Positions 1 through 8,776 are shown, counted from the stretch's first letter. The stretch is 64,000 bases of DNA from Clostridiaceae bacterium 14S0207 (GCA_003288255.1 CP026600.1:2852001-2916000), one strand, 5' to 3'. Numbers and translations are program-made. The notes: generated by a model from the sequence alone, not told the origin.

Positions 1-356
1 ATATAACCAACTACAATGATCTATAATCATAACCATTCAATGGTTTGTTAACCTTTCATAAAAAATTGCCATCAATTTTCATATATAATTTTTATCCCTC
101 AATAAATTATTTTTCATATTGCTTATTTTCAATAAAACATCTAAAATAAAAATAAGGTAAATTCCCCTGTTATTACCTCGTTTAATATGTTTCTTACATC
201 TCTTTAATTATAATTTATGCCAATACCATCCAATATAATTATCTCTATTATTCATAGTTACAAAAAATATTACTATATCATCTAAGTATTTCATCCCTCT
301 AATATGCATCGTAATAAACTTTACGTCAAGAAAAACTCGAATCATTCTACTAATTA
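1..356. other. No supported gene
   Basis: AT-rich sequence at the window edge with no convincing gene. A 45-codon open frame on the minus strand (208-345) has only a weak ribosome binding site. It may be a decayed fragment, but nothing recognisable supports a call. Confidence 0.5.
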
Positions 357-1406
357 TTACTTTACCTTTATTATATAATTTAATTTATCTATATGTTTAT
401 ATTCTAAATTTTTATCATATCTTTTAAACTCTTTTTGTAGAAAATCAATATATGAATAATATTCATCTTTTATTACTTCTACTTGTTCTTTAGATAATTC
501 ACTTAAAATTTTCTTTTCATCATCCTTACTTTTAAACATCAAATCTCCAATAACTATCAATCCATTATCCTTTAATACCCTCAACATTTCTTGTATTGCT
601 ATAACCTTTTCTTTTTCATTTAAATGATGAAATGCATATGTTGAAACAATAACCTCAAAACATTTATTGTAATATGGTATCTTTAGAAACTCACCTAATC
701 TGACTTTTAACTTAGGATGTTTTTGTTTTGCTACCAATAACATTTCCCTAGATTGATCTATCCCTATTATATCGAATTTCCCATTTAGAAACTTACTTGC
801 TAAATTTCCTGTACCTACTCCTATTTCTAGTATAACTGGGTTTTTAAATTCAGAGTTATAAACTAAATTATATACAGTCTGTAATATTAAACTGTAATTT
901 TTATATATCTTTAGTTCTCCTCTATCCTCTATAACAGCTTTATCATATGTTTTTGCCCAACTATTGAAATTCCACTTATCTTGCCAATTATTTTTGATAT
1001 TATTTAGTTCATTACTTTTACTTACTATATCTAATATTCCACTATCTATTTTACACTCTGTTGTTTCTTCATAAAGCTTATCTATCACATTCTCTAATGA
1101 CTTTCTTATAATACTAAGTCTATGAATCTCATTATTAACTAATTGCCATTGATTATTAAAATGAGTTAAATAATTTTCTTTTTCAGTACTACTTAATATA
1201 CTTTTAATATCCTTAATACTTAATCCTATTGATCTATACAATAATATAGATTGTAACCTAATTATATCTTCTTCATTAAACTTTCTATATTCATTATCAC
1301 AGTCCCTTGTAGGAAATAATAACCCTTTCCTTTCATAAAATCTAACTTTATTAGTAGTTATATTGAACATCTTAGCCACTTCACTAATATTATAACTCTT
1401 ACCCAT
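357..1406 (-). CDS. MerR-family regulator fused to a SAM-dependent methyltransferase
   Basis: A 349-residue two-domain protein. Residues 5-75 form a MerR winged helix (start YNISEVAKMFNI, then NKVRFYERKGLL), followed by a helical linker to about residue 125. Residues 140-300 are a class I methyltransferase with the SAM-binding loop EIGVGTGNLA, an acidic strand end (GIDQS) and the post-motif AFHHL. MerR proteins normally carry a small ligand-binding C-terminus, so here the sensor is probably the enzyme itself; the methyl acceptor is unknown. The start has GGGGAT upstream. It is transcribed alone, divergently from the chemoreceptor at 1648. A promoter with the 19-bp spacer typical of MerR targets lies just upstream, so autoregulation is likely. 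Confidence 0.85.
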   Translation of the reverse strand: MGKSYNISEVAKMFNITTNKVRFYERKGLLFPTRDCDNEYRKFNEEDIIRLQSILLYRSIGLSIKDIKSILSSTEKENYLTHFNNQWQLVNNEIHRLSIIRKSLENVIDKLYEETTECKIDSGILDIVSKSNELNNIKNNWQDKWNFNSWAKTYDKAVIEDRGELKIYKNYSLILQTVYNLVYNSEFKNPVILEIGVGTGNLASKFLNGKFDIIGIDQSREMLLVAKQKHPKLKVRLGEFLKIPYYNKCFEVIVSTYAFHHLNEKEKVIAIQEMLRVLKDNGLIVIGDLMFKSKDDEKKILSELSKEQVEVIKDEYYSYIDFLQKEFKRYDKNLEYKHIDKLNYIIKVK

Positions 1407-1441
1407 ATATCCATCCCCCTAGTACTCTTACTTCTAATATA

Positions 1442-1472
1442 ATTCTAAACTTTCATCTAAGGCTAATGTCAA
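1442..1472 (-). promoter_or_regulatory. Promoter with 19-bp spacer, MerR type
   Basis: On the minus strand TTGACA (1467-1472) and TAGAAT (1442-1447) are separated by exactly 19 bp. Such long spacers are the hallmark of promoters that MerR proteins untwist. It sits 36 bp upstream of the MerR-methyltransferase start, suggesting self-regulation. Confidence 0.55.
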
Positions 1473-1587
1473 CAAAAAACCCCAAAAACATCTTAATTTT
1501 TACTTGGTTAATCATAAATACTTGTAAAAATTATCACTTATGATCTGTTATCTGTTTTATTTTCTTATTTATTCCACTTTTGTATGT

Positions 1588-1614
1588 TAAACTTGTATAG
1601 CGTTAAAACGATAA
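1588..1614 (+). promoter_or_regulatory. Sigma-28 (SigD)-like promoter
   Basis: TAAA (1588-1591), a 15-bp spacer and AACGATAA (1607-1614) match the motility sigma factor pattern TAAA-N15-GCCGATAA with two mismatches. It lies 34 bp upstream of the chemoreceptor start, as expected for a motility regulon gene. Confidence 0.6.
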
Positions 1615-1647
1615 TTAAACATACAATTTTATAGGGAGTGGAATATA

Positions 1648-3651
1648 TTGAAAAAAAGTTTTAAAAAAGATTTATTAACAAAATCCATAATATTATTATC
1701 TATATCACTTACATTATCTACTTTCATGTTTATATTTTTACATGTTAAGTATATGATAAAAACCAACATTGAATATCTAAATGAAACTTCTACAAGTTCA
1801 CAAAGCTTAATTCTCAAAGCTATTGATTCTGTTAGAAGTTCTACTGATCTTCTTTCAAAAGATTTAGCTACATCTCAAAATTCAGGTAATATAAATAATC
1901 AAAAAATGATTGAAAATTTAGTATCTACTAATTTATTTGTAAAAAGGGCATTTATCACAAACAGTACGGGAATGCAAATAGCGAAATACCCTAACATAGG
2001 AAATATAAATATTTCTAATAGAGATTATTTTAAAAAAGCCATTCAGGGAAAGGGAAATTTCTCTTCGGTTATAACCTCTAAAATCACTGGTGAATCAATT
2101 ATAATTTATTGTACTCCAATAATTAACAATGGGAATATAATTGGAACTGTTTCTTCTATTTTTGAAATTAATAGTTTAAGTGAAATTTTAATATCTACAA
2201 CTAAGGATTTAAACTGTTCATTTGGACTATTAGACAATAAAGGTTCATTATTATTAACTAACAAGGAAAGTTCTATACTTATAAATCCTACACAAAAAGG
2301 AAAATCAAATAATAAAACAATTGTTAATTTATCAGAATTAACTCCTGTAAAAAACTTAATGAATAATAAGTCTGGTAATGGTAAATTTAAATTATACAAT
2401 AATACTGCATTAGTTAATTATAAGTCTTTTAAAGATTCTCAATTAAACTTAATTATAGCAATGCCCTATTCATCTATAACTAATAGTATTATAACTTATA
2501 TCTTAATTGGCATATTAATATTAATTTTTATTTTACTTATATCAGTTGTACTAGTAAAAAGATTTACCAATAAGATAACTAACCCAATTACCGCTTTATC
2601 CGAAAGTCTTAAAGAATTATCTGAAGGTAATTTAAACATACATATTAATGATGATATAATACATACTGATAATGAATTTTCTGAGCTTGGAAAAGGTTTT
2701 ATAAACTTCTCATATAAAATCAAACTAATTATAAACCAATTACAAAAAAATATTAAGGACTTAAATGACTACTCAAGTAAGTTATATTTAATGGTAGATA
2801 CTAATCAAGATACCCAAGTATCTATTTCTAATATGATGACTGATGTCAATGATAAAATGAACTCTAACTTAAATTCATTAAGCGAAAATTTAACCATATT
2901 AGAAGAGTTCTCTAAAGGTATTGATAATGTATCCGTTAACTTAGAAAACCTAAATAATATAGTTCATGTTTCAACTACAGCTGCAGAACACGGATCATCT
3001 CATGCTAATAATACACAAAACATTCTTAATGATTCTGTAAATGATTTATCAACGGTAACTATGAAAATGAAGGAGTTATCTGCTATTTCTACTAAAGTTA
3101 ATTCACTTACTGAAATTATTAATAATATCGCTAAACAAACTAATTTATTAGCTCTTAATGCCGCAATTGAAGCTGCCCACGCTGGAGAATCTGGCAAAGG
3201 TTTTTCAGTAGTCGCTGAAGAAATAAAAAAATTAGCCCAGTTAAGTTCAGCATCTTCACAAGATATAAACAAACTACTATCTAATATTAAATTAGAGATA
3301 ACAACTACTTCAGATATTATAAATAATATGAGTGGTAAATTTAAAAACCTTGTGGACGATACATCACTAACTACTAATCTTATGAATGAAATTAAAGATA
3401 AGGCTATAACTTGTCAAACTTCTGTGGAAGAAATTATAGGCATAATGGAAGAACAAACAGCTGGTATAGAGGAAAGTACTGAATCTTTAAATACAGTCGT
3501 TAGTTATATATATGAAACTGTGCAATCCTTTGAATGTATGGATAAAAAATTAAAAACTCAATCAGAAAGTTTATCTTCTCTGTCTAATTTATCTTCATCA
3601 TTAACTGAAATGAGTAATACCATAAAAGAAAATATTGATTACTTTAAATAA
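1648..3651 (+). CDS. Methyl-accepting chemotaxis protein
   Basis: A 667-residue transmembrane chemoreceptor. Transmembrane helix 1 is at about residues 12-32, an extracytoplasmic Cache-like sensor at 35-275, transmembrane helix 2 at 280-303 and HAMP at about 305-358. The cytoplasmic coiled coil carries the kinase-contact hairpin ([33 protein letters not shown]). The hairpin departs slightly from the usual [22 protein letters not shown], as it does not in the two receptors at 23.5-27.8 kb, so this receptor belongs to a different subgroup. Translation starts at TTG with GGGAGTGG 7 bases upstream. The ligand cannot be told. It is monocistronic, with a sigma-28-like promoter upstream and a hairpin terminator downstream. 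Confidence 0.93.
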   Translation: MKKSFKKDLLTKSIILLSISLTLSTFMFIFLHVKYMIKTNIEYLNETSTSSQSLILKAIDSVRSSTDLLSKDLATSQNSGNINNQKMIENLVSTNLFVKRAFITNSTGMQIAKYPNIGNINISNRDYFKKAIQGKGNFSSVITSKITGESIIIYCTPIINNGNIIGTVSSIFEINSLSEILISTTKDLNCSFGLLDNKGSLLLTNKESSILINPTQKGKSNNKTIVNLSELTPVKNLMNNKSGNGKFKLYNNTALVNYKSFKDSQLNLIIAMPYSSITNSIITYILIGILILIFILLISVVLVKRFTNKITNPITALSESLKELSEGNLNIHINDDIIHTDNEFSELGKGFINFSYKIKLIINQLQKNIKDLNDYSSKLYLMVDTNQDTQVSISNMMTDVNDKMNSNLNSLSENLTILEEFSKGIDNVSVNLENLNNIVHVSTTAAEHGSSHANNTQNILNDSVNDLSTVTMKMKELSAISTKVNSLTEIINNIAKQTNLLALNAAIEAAHAGESGKGFSVVAEEIKKLAQLSSASSQDINKLLSNIKLEITTTSDIINNMSGKFKNLVDDTSLTTNLMNEIKDKAITCQTSVEEIIGIMEEQTAGIEESTESLNTVVSYIYETVQSFECMDKKLKTQSESLSSLSNLSSSLTEMSNTIKENIDYFK

Positions 3652-3667
3652 ACCCTCATAAAAATAA

Positions 3668-3709
3668 AAAGATAGTAATTTTAGCTACTTGAAATTACTA
3701 TCTTTTATA
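3668..3709. terminator. Bidirectional terminator
   Basis: Inverted repeat aaagatagtaattt / aaattactatcttt with A and T runs on both sides, between the convergent chemoreceptor and the B3/4-domain gene. Confidence 0.85.
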
Positions 3710-3733
3710 TTTATTTAAATTAATCACTATACC

Positions 3734-4444
3734 TTAAACTTCTATTAAAACTTCCTTATTATTAATATCAAGTATTGAAATCTTTACTGTACCACCTAAG
3801 TTCTTCTCTACCATATTAGCCAAATCATTTAAGGCATTTTGAAATTCCTTGAATCTTGTTTCATCAATTAATTCAATACACAAAAAAGCATTTTTTGTAT
3901 TTTCAGTAAGCATTGTTCTTACTGACTCACGCCAATTCCAACACCTACAAATAGCACCTTCATCATCCTTATATACTATTTCACCTTCATAGGGCGGCTC
4001 ACTTTTATCAGTACCTAATGTAATAAAATCCTCATTTCCTATTGCTTTAGTTAATTTTATATCACCAGCAAACTTATCAATATCTTCTCCCCCACATGGT
4101 AATGCATACTTTAATGAGATAGAATTATAAATATCAACTAATGGATTAATTGTACCTAAATGATTTTCTTTATGGATCCTCTTTAACAATGATTCAATTG
4201 ATGCCCTTGCCCCTTTTTTTGTTTTAAATTTTTTAAATGCATCTCTCCATACTTTTATAACTTCATTACTACTAAATTCTGCGTTCTCTAAATACTTTAA
4301 AGCTTCCTTTTCTGAATTATAAATAATATCCTTATATTTGTCTTGATCTTTTATAGAATTATCCAAACCACAGCAAGTAATAATTCCAATCTTAGCATTA
4401 GGAAACAAACTCCAAAAACAATCTTCAATAATAAACTTTTTCAT
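3734..4444 (-). CDS. B3/4 (tRNA synthetase beta-like) domain protein
   Basis: A 236-residue soluble protein resembling the free-standing B3/B4 domain family, the editing fold of the phenylalanyl-tRNA synthetase beta subunit. The family-like core runs from about residue 60 to 225 (VWRDAFKKF, GARASIESLLKR, NPLVDIYNSISLKYALPCGGEDID, ending in MLTENTKNAFLCIE). Free-standing members are thought to hydrolyse mischarged tRNAs or bind amino acids, but few have been tested. The start has AGGAGG upstream. The gene lies alone behind a ykkC-family riboswitch with its own terminator, so expression should respond to that ligand, which is not the usual context for this family. It is just outside the integrated element. 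Confidence 0.75.
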   Translation of the reverse strand: MKKFIIEDCFWSLFPNAKIGIITCCGLDNSIKDQDKYKDIIYNSEKEALKYLENAEFSSNEVIKVWRDAFKKFKTKKGARASIESLLKRIHKENHLGTINPLVDIYNSISLKYALPCGGEDIDKFAGDIKLTKAIGNEDFITLGTDKSEPPYEGEIVYKDDEGAICRCWNWRESVRTMLTENTKNAFLCIELIDETRFKEFQNALNDLANMVEKNLGGTVKISILDINNKEVLIEV

Positions 4445-4461
4445 TTAAATCTACCTCCTAA

Positions 4462-4580
4462 ATAATAAAAAAGCCCCAGAAACATTATTAAATATCTCCT
4501 AGGCTTTTATCCTTCCGTTTACACAGTCATCTGTCTATTTTCTCTCGGAGCTGCTAGTTATAACCTACCAAACCCTAGAA
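4462..4580 (-). ncRNA. ykkC-family riboswitch, probably guanidine-I class, with terminator platform
   Basis: Read on the minus strand, the aptamer begins with CTAGGGTTT (4570-4578), followed by CTCCGAGAGA, then ACGGAAGGATAAAAGCC and TAGGAGA (about 4495-4525). These match the conserved blocks of ykkC leaders. The ACGG directly before GGATAAAAGCC fits the ACGR signature that separates guanidine-I from the ppGpp and PRPP subclasses. The 3' aptamer strand AAAAGCCTAGGAGA can also pair with TTTCTGGGGCTTTT before a T run (4462-4478), forming an intrinsic terminator that competes with the aptamer. Ligand binding should therefore switch on the B3/4 gene. Confidence 0.72.
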
Positions 4581-4613
4581 AACTTAATCTAAAATTTAAT
4601 TATTTATAATTAA

Positions 4614-4642
4614 ATTTTATCAAAACGTTACTATCAAATCAA
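4614..4642 (-). promoter_or_regulatory. Candidate sigma-A promoter of the riboswitch transcript
   Basis: TTGATT (4637-4642) and TAAAAT (4614-4619) are separated by 17 bp on the minus strand. The promoter lies between the riboswitch and the element boundary at 4653, so integration would leave the B3/4 unit with its own promoter. Confidence 0.4.
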
Positions 4643-4652
4643 ATATATATTT

Positions 4653-4674
4653 TTTACTTATGGTACGGTTCTCC
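4653..4674 (-). repeat. Distal attachment-site direct repeat
   Basis: Contains acttatggtacggtt, matching the rlmH end at 16816-16837 except for two substitutions (g for a at 4663, t for c at 4672). On the minus strand it reads GAACCGTACCATAAGTAA. It marks the end of the element farthest from rlmH. Confidence 0.82.
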
Positions 4675-4683
4675 GTATCGGCA

Positions 4684-4703
4684 GTAAGTGAGGTTTTTTA
4701 TAA
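4684..4703 (+). repeat. Terminal inverted repeat, distal end
   Basis: gtaagtgaggttttttataa is the near-inverse of the sequence at 16801-16820 at the other end of the element (gtaaatgaggtttttactaa when reversed). SCC elements also have inverted repeats just inside the direct repeats. Confidence 0.7.
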
Positions 4704-4707
4704 TAAA

Positions 4708-4746
4708 ATAAGGAGACGGTATCCTTACTGATTTCCTTCTCCTTAT
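4708..4746 (-). terminator. Terminator of the 472-aa gene
   Basis: Stem ataaggaga / tctccttat followed on the minus strand by a T-rich tail, 18 bp past the stop codon of the gene at 4764. Confidence 0.6.
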
Positions 4747-4763
4747 CCCTTACTAGACTCACA

Positions 4764-6182
4764 TTATATAGCCTTGATTAGGTCTTTATAATCGGCTGTT
4801 TTGAAAGCACTATATAAATTCTTTTTATTTTTAATAAGATAATCTATAATTTCATTTAGTCTATCTCCAATTAATGGAGTTTTTAACAAGTTAAGAAGCT
4901 CTATACACTGTTCTGCACCTATATCATTTAAAACCAAACTTCTTATTTCTGATGATTCTAACATACCTAATAATTTCTTTACCTGATTTTTATTTAGTAA
5001 CTTGAAAAATTTATCATAATAAGGTTTAGCTCCTGGTGATACTCCTTGATTATACCATTTTCCATTACCTATTCTACACTTAAGAAATACTTTAATTAAG
5101 TTATCTTCTCTTTCTATTGGAATATCCGAATCTTTTTCTATATAACTCATTATTTCTTGAGCTATTGGTGATTCATGATAAAAATTATCCCACGCTAAAT
5201 GAGTTTCTTCTAATGATTCTGCTAAACTACTTAATTTAATTACTCTTGAATCAGAGGTATAATATCTCTTCCCATTACATATATCAAAAAATAACTCTCC
5301 AGCCTTTAATCTTTCTTGGTCTAACTTAAGTCTATATCCATCTAACTTTTCTCCTAATTTATACTTAACATCATCTGTACAGTTTTCCCATACTAATGGT
5401 GCTAATTTTAAAATATTTTCTTTAATAGTTTTCTCAGTTGCTTTAGCAGTAAATAGTCCAAAAATTGCAACCAATAAATTGCCACTCATTACACTTGATA
5501 AGTCTCTTATCTTTATTTTAAATAATTCTAAACTATCACTATCAATTTCATCTTTATTAGTTTTCAAATTATCAACTATGCTTTTAATTTCGATTGAAGC
5601 ATTAGATGGTTTGTCCATTAAAACATCGTTTATACACGTTTTTAGCCACCCTAATAATTCAAAGCTATTAATGCTATAAGTGTTAGGATGTGATGCTCCT
5701 ATGTCATTTCTCATCATAAGTATATGAGATAACTTTTTATACACTAAATCTGATATTAACTCTAATTTTCTACAAGTATCTAATAGAACCTTATCTTTTA
5801 GACCTGCTAAATCTTCCTTACTTTTATAATTGTCTCTTACTTTCTCTCCAACAGCTGAATCAAAGAATATTTCGATTCCATAAACACCAACCTTTTCCCT
5901 AAGACTTATTATGACCTCATTCCATACATAATTTAAAGAGGCATCAAATAAACCAATAGCAGTACCTGCTACAAACTTTGATAAATAATGAGCATTCTTC
6001 TTTACTTCTGGAGATAATGAGTCTAAAAACCTTGGAAGGTTATCCATTATTACTCTTCTTTCTTCAAGCTCTGCTATTACATTTTCATGAGGTAATCCAA
6101 AATTCATTAAAAAACCTTCGAAAGACTCAAATCCAGTAACTGGAGTATCAATTTCTTTAATTATTATACTGTTATCACTCAT
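4764..6182 (-). CDS. Hypothetical 472-aa cargo protein with a possible HEPN-type motif
   Basis: I do not recognise the family. The protein is soluble and mostly helical. Around residues 138-170 is a helix followed by MMRNDIGASHP, where R158 and H165 give R-x6-H, compatible with the R-x4-6-H signature of HEPN ribonucleases found in abortive-infection, toxin and CRISPR-associated proteins. This is one short motif and not proof. The start is immediately clear: MSDNSII follows GGGAG by a normal spacing. It is the last gene of the element, beyond the recombinase, a place where SCC-type elements carry cargo, and ends in its own terminator. A role in phage defence is inferred from the motif and the location. 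Confidence 0.75.
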   Translation of the reverse strand: MSDNSIIIKEIDTPVTGFESFEGFLMNFGLPHENVIAELEERRVIMDNLPRFLDSLSPEVKKNAHYLSKFVAGTAIGLFDASLNYVWNEVIISLREKVGVYGIEIFFDSAVGEKVRDNYKSKEDLAGLKDKVLLDTCRKLELISDLVYKKLSHILMMRNDIGASHPNTYSINSFELLGWLKTCINDVLMDKPSNASIEIKSIVDNLKTNKDEIDSDSLELFKIKIRDLSSVMSGNLLVAIFGLFTAKATEKTIKENILKLAPLVWENCTDDVKYKLGEKLDGYRLKLDQERLKAGELFFDICNGKRYYTSDSRVIKLSSLAESLEETHLAWDNFYHESPIAQEIMSYIEKDSDIPIEREDNLIKVFLKCRIGNGKWYNQGVSPGAKPYYDKFFKLLNKNQVKKLLGMLESSEIRSLVLNDIGAEQCIELLNLLKTPLIGDRLNEIIDYLIKNKKNLYSAFKTADYKDLIKAI

Positions 6183-6314
6183 AAACTTCTCCCTGACTTC
6201 TTTCTAGTTAATAACATATTTCCCTTTAACTATTTATTATAAGATTAATTAGTTTTATTCCATAATTTTCTTACATACTATTAATTATAATACACTTATA
6301 AAACTAGTCAATAA

Positions 6315-8012
6315 CTATATGGCAATATCTAAATTCAACGTATTTATATCAACACTTCTTAAGGTAAAAGAAGAAGGAGTACCCTTTATAGATACTCCTT
6401 CTTCCTTGCTTAAATAGTTAACCAAGTTATCATTAATGTTAATCTTAATTGAATCAATATCCCTTAGTTCATTAACAGTTATTTCTGAAATTATCATGTG
6501 TAACAACTTCTTCTGTTGCTCCCTACTTGTGCTTTCTGTTAAAACCTTACTGAAATTTTCAAGTATGCTCTTAATGAATTCATAAGGTAACTCTTCTTTA
6601 ATATTATCTGATAGAGTAACTAGTAACGGGGCTTTTTCTTCTTCTAGATTCTTAACTCTTTCAGTTAACTCATCCTTCCTTGATTGAAACTCTTCTTTAG
6701 TTATTATTTCATCTTCATAGGCTTCAAATAGCTTCCCTTTTTTCTTATCTAGCTTTTCTAACTCTTTATCTATTCTTGTTAAATCCTTCTTAGCTGGATT
6801 GACCTTTCTTATTCTCTCTCTATTAACATTGCTTACTATGGTTTTAACCATCTTATCATTAGAAAGTAACTCTGAAAGCTTATTAAATACGTACTCATTA
6901 GCTTTTTCTACTCTTATTGAATTACTGGTACACACTGCTGTACCTTTATTTTTCCAATTTCCACAAGCATAGTAAGCTATGCTCTTCTTAGTACCATCTG
7001 CTAATTTATTAGTGGTTCTTGATATTACCATACCAGCTCCACACTTAGGACATCTTAGTATTCCTGTCAATGGAAATTCTCCATCATGTACTCTTGAAGG
7101 TTTCCCTTTCTTATTTTCTAGAATTGCTTGAACCTTGTCCCATAGTTTCTCATCTATAATAGCTTCATGCACTCCATCAGTTATTATAGGATTAGCATTA
7201 ATATTTCTTCTTCTTTTTTCAGACCAGTTCTGTCTTACATTGTATCTAACCTTACCTATATATACTGGATTAGTTATAATATCTTTTATTGAACCTACTG
7301 AGAAGTTGTTTCCCTTCTTAGTTTTATGTCCTAGCTTATTTAGTTGATTAGTAATTGCCTTATAGCCTTTGCCATTACCATATTCATTAAAAATAAATCT
7401 TACTGTTTCTGCTTCTTTTTCATTAATAGCTAGTTTAGTTTTTCTTCTTTTAGCTCCTTCTGAGCTTTCTACTGCTACTAAATCATATCCTAAAACAGTA
7501 CCCCCACACCATTCTCCACTTTTCGCTTTGGCACACATTCCCATTTTAACGTTTTGTGCTATTGTACCTCTTTCAAATTCACCTATTAATGCCATCATTT
7601 GAAACTGCATTTTACCTGCTGGTGTATCAGTTTCAAATGGTTCTGAATAAGATTTAAAAGTTATATTATTCTGCTCTAAAACATCAACTATTTTTAAAAC
7701 ATCAGCTAACTTTCTACTTATACGGTTAATCTTCCACGAAATTACCATGTCGAATTGCTTATCTTCAGCATCATTAAGTAATTGCTTTAAATCTGGTCTG
7801 TTCTTAATATCCTTACCACTAATTCCTCTATCTGAATAACACTTATATACAGTGTAATCCATCTTTTTACACCATTCCATTAGTAACCTTTGCTGTTCAT
7901 CTATACTATAGCCTTCTTCTGCTTGTTCAATGGTTGAAACTCTACAATAAATTGCTACCCTCTTTCTTGTTTTTCCCATAGTTACATCATTATCTAAAGT
8001 TATAAATCCCAT
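6315..8012 (-). CDS. Large serine recombinase (Ccr-like integrase)
   Basis: 565 residues, close to the size of staphylococcal CcrB and CcrC. The N-terminal resolvase domain (about 17-165) has the nucleophile motif YCRVST (Ser26), the arginine-bearing ISWKINRISR and the GEFERG block. A recombinase domain follows at about 175-300. Next is a zinc ribbon with the cysteine pair LRCPKCGAGM and a later cysteine in YYACGNW plus AVC, then a long coiled coil at about 395-460. This is the normal large serine integrase order. The first ATG has GGAGG 7 bases upstream and is preferred to the in-frame ATG at codon 12. It should catalyse insertion of the element at the rlmH end. Confidence 0.95.
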   Translation of the reverse strand: MGFITLDNDVTMGKTRKRVAIYCRVSTIEQAEEGYSIDEQQRLLMEWCKKMDYTVYKCYSDRGISGKDIKNRPDLKQLLNDAEDKQFDMVISWKINRISRKLADVLKIVDVLEQNNITFKSYSEPFETDTPAGKMQFQMMALIGEFERGTIAQNVKMGMCAKAKSGEWCGGTVLGYDLVAVESSEGAKRRKTKLAINEKEAETVRFIFNEYGNGKGYKAITNQLNKLGHKTKKGNNFSVGSIKDIITNPVYIGKVRYNVRQNWSEKRRRNINANPIITDGVHEAIIDEKLWDKVQAILENKKGKPSRVHDGEFPLTGILRCPKCGAGMVISRTTNKLADGTKKSIAYYACGNWKNKGTAVCTSNSIRVEKANEYVFNKLSELLSNDKMVKTIVSNVNRERIRKVNPAKKDLTRIDKELEKLDKKKGKLFEAYEDEIITKEEFQSRKDELTERVKNLEEEKAPLLVTLSDNIKEELPYEFIKSILENFSKVLTESTSREQQKKLLHMIISEITVNELRDIDSIKININDNLVNYLSKEEGVSIKGTPSSFTLRSVDINTLNLDIAI

Positions 8013-8101
8013 CTTTATTCCTCCATTATCTTCAATTTATATTCCTTGTAGCAAAAATATAATATATACTTATCTTCCTACTTTATTACATTTTTTATAA
8101 A

Positions 8102-8153
8102 GAAAATACCGTCATTATCATCACTTCGCTACTTCAATATAGACGATATTTTC
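8102..8153. promoter_or_regulatory. Inverted repeat upstream of the recombinase gene (shared motif)
   Basis: Half sites gaaaataccgtc (8102-8113) and gacgatattttc (8142-8153) are inverted repeats. The same gaaaata-YYGTC half site recurs in inverted pairs at 12083-12126, upstream of the replication genes. Both lie upstream of genes read on the minus strand, so a shared operator is plausible. Confidence 0.45.
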
Positions 8154-8165
8154 CGTTATAAATGG

Positions 8166-8288
8166 CTATATAGCTGCTAGTTCTTCTAGTTCACTATCAT
8201 TTTTAGTTTCTCTACAATCTTCAATGTACTTAATTATCATTTCTGAAATTATGTCTACAACTTCACTTATCTTTTTATCATTAGTCAT
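8166..8288 (-). CDS. Small 40-aa protein of the element
   Basis: Begins MTNDKKISEVVDIISEMI and ends ELEELAAI. The ATG follows AAGGAGATAG at an ideal distance. It is acidic and probably a single helix with a short tail. It lies between the dead resolvase-like gene and the recombinase, in the same direction, and could be a cofactor of recombination or simply a short regulator. No family is recognised. Confidence 0.6.
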   Translation of the reverse strand: MTNDKKISEVVDIISEMIIKYIEDCRETKNDSELEELAAI

Positions 8289-8318
8289 TTTTCTATCTCC
8301 TTCATAAGATTTTCTTTT

Positions 8319-8699
8319 TTAAAAAACTTCTTCTATAAGTTCATCTTGATGCTGAACTACATAAGCTACACGTTCTGATGATTCACAGAAGCTTATTATA
8401 GGAATTTCTCTTAATGAACAATTCAACATAAGAATCATACCTATTACATTTATTAGCTCATCTATTGACCATATTAAAACTACATCAATCTTTCCATCAA
8501 TAACGTCACAAGCTAATTTCTTTAACTCTTCTAAACTATTGGCGTTATCAATATAATTTTCTATTCTACCCTCATGTTCCTCAATCTCATATCTCAACCA
8601 TTGTAATCTCCCATATCCTGTTGCCAGATTTTCTCCACTTCCTTCTTTTCTTATATATAATCCTATCTTCTTATCTGTTAGTTCTTTTAATGCTTTCAT
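8319..8699 (-). CDS. Resolvase-like domain protein lacking catalytic residues
   Basis: 126 residues that thread onto the N-terminal domain of serine recombinases. The start region KKIGLYIRKEGSGENLATG matches the YxRVSTxEQ strand and loop, and KIDVVLIWSIDELINVI matches FDMVISWKINRISRKL of the neighbouring integrase. The nucleophile serine position is occupied by glutamate or lysine, and the arginines of the second motif are lost (WSIDELIN). There is no recombinase or zinc-ribbon domain. It ends naturally with its own stop and has GGAGCAAG before the start, so it looks like a kept small protein and not a recent truncation. A regulatory or directionality role is possible. It lies between the primase-helicase and integrase genes, the position that ccrA has in SCC elements. 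Confidence 0.6.
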   Translation of the reverse strand: MKALKELTDKKIGLYIRKEGSGENLATGYGRLQWLRYEIEEHEGRIENYIDNANSLEELKKLACDVIDGKIDVVLIWSIDELINVIGMILMLNCSLREIPIISFCESSERVAYVVQHQDELIEEVF

Positions 8700-8733
8700 C
8701 TTAACTTGCTCCTTTTTATCTTGAATTTATCAA

Positions 8734-8760
8734 CATTATCGAAGTATCACCTCGATAATG
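8734..8760. repeat. Hairpin cattatcga / tcgataatg
   Basis: A perfect 9-bp inverted repeat with a 9-nt loop between the primase-helicase stop and the resolvase-like gene. It lacks a T run on the minus strand, so it may be an mRNA processing or operator site and not a terminator. Confidence 0.4.
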
Positions 8761-8776
8761 TCATTATTATATAAAT

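Noticed and set aside
208-345. 45-codon open frame at the window edge
   Set aside because: Weak ribosome site, no recognised family; may be a decayed fragment.
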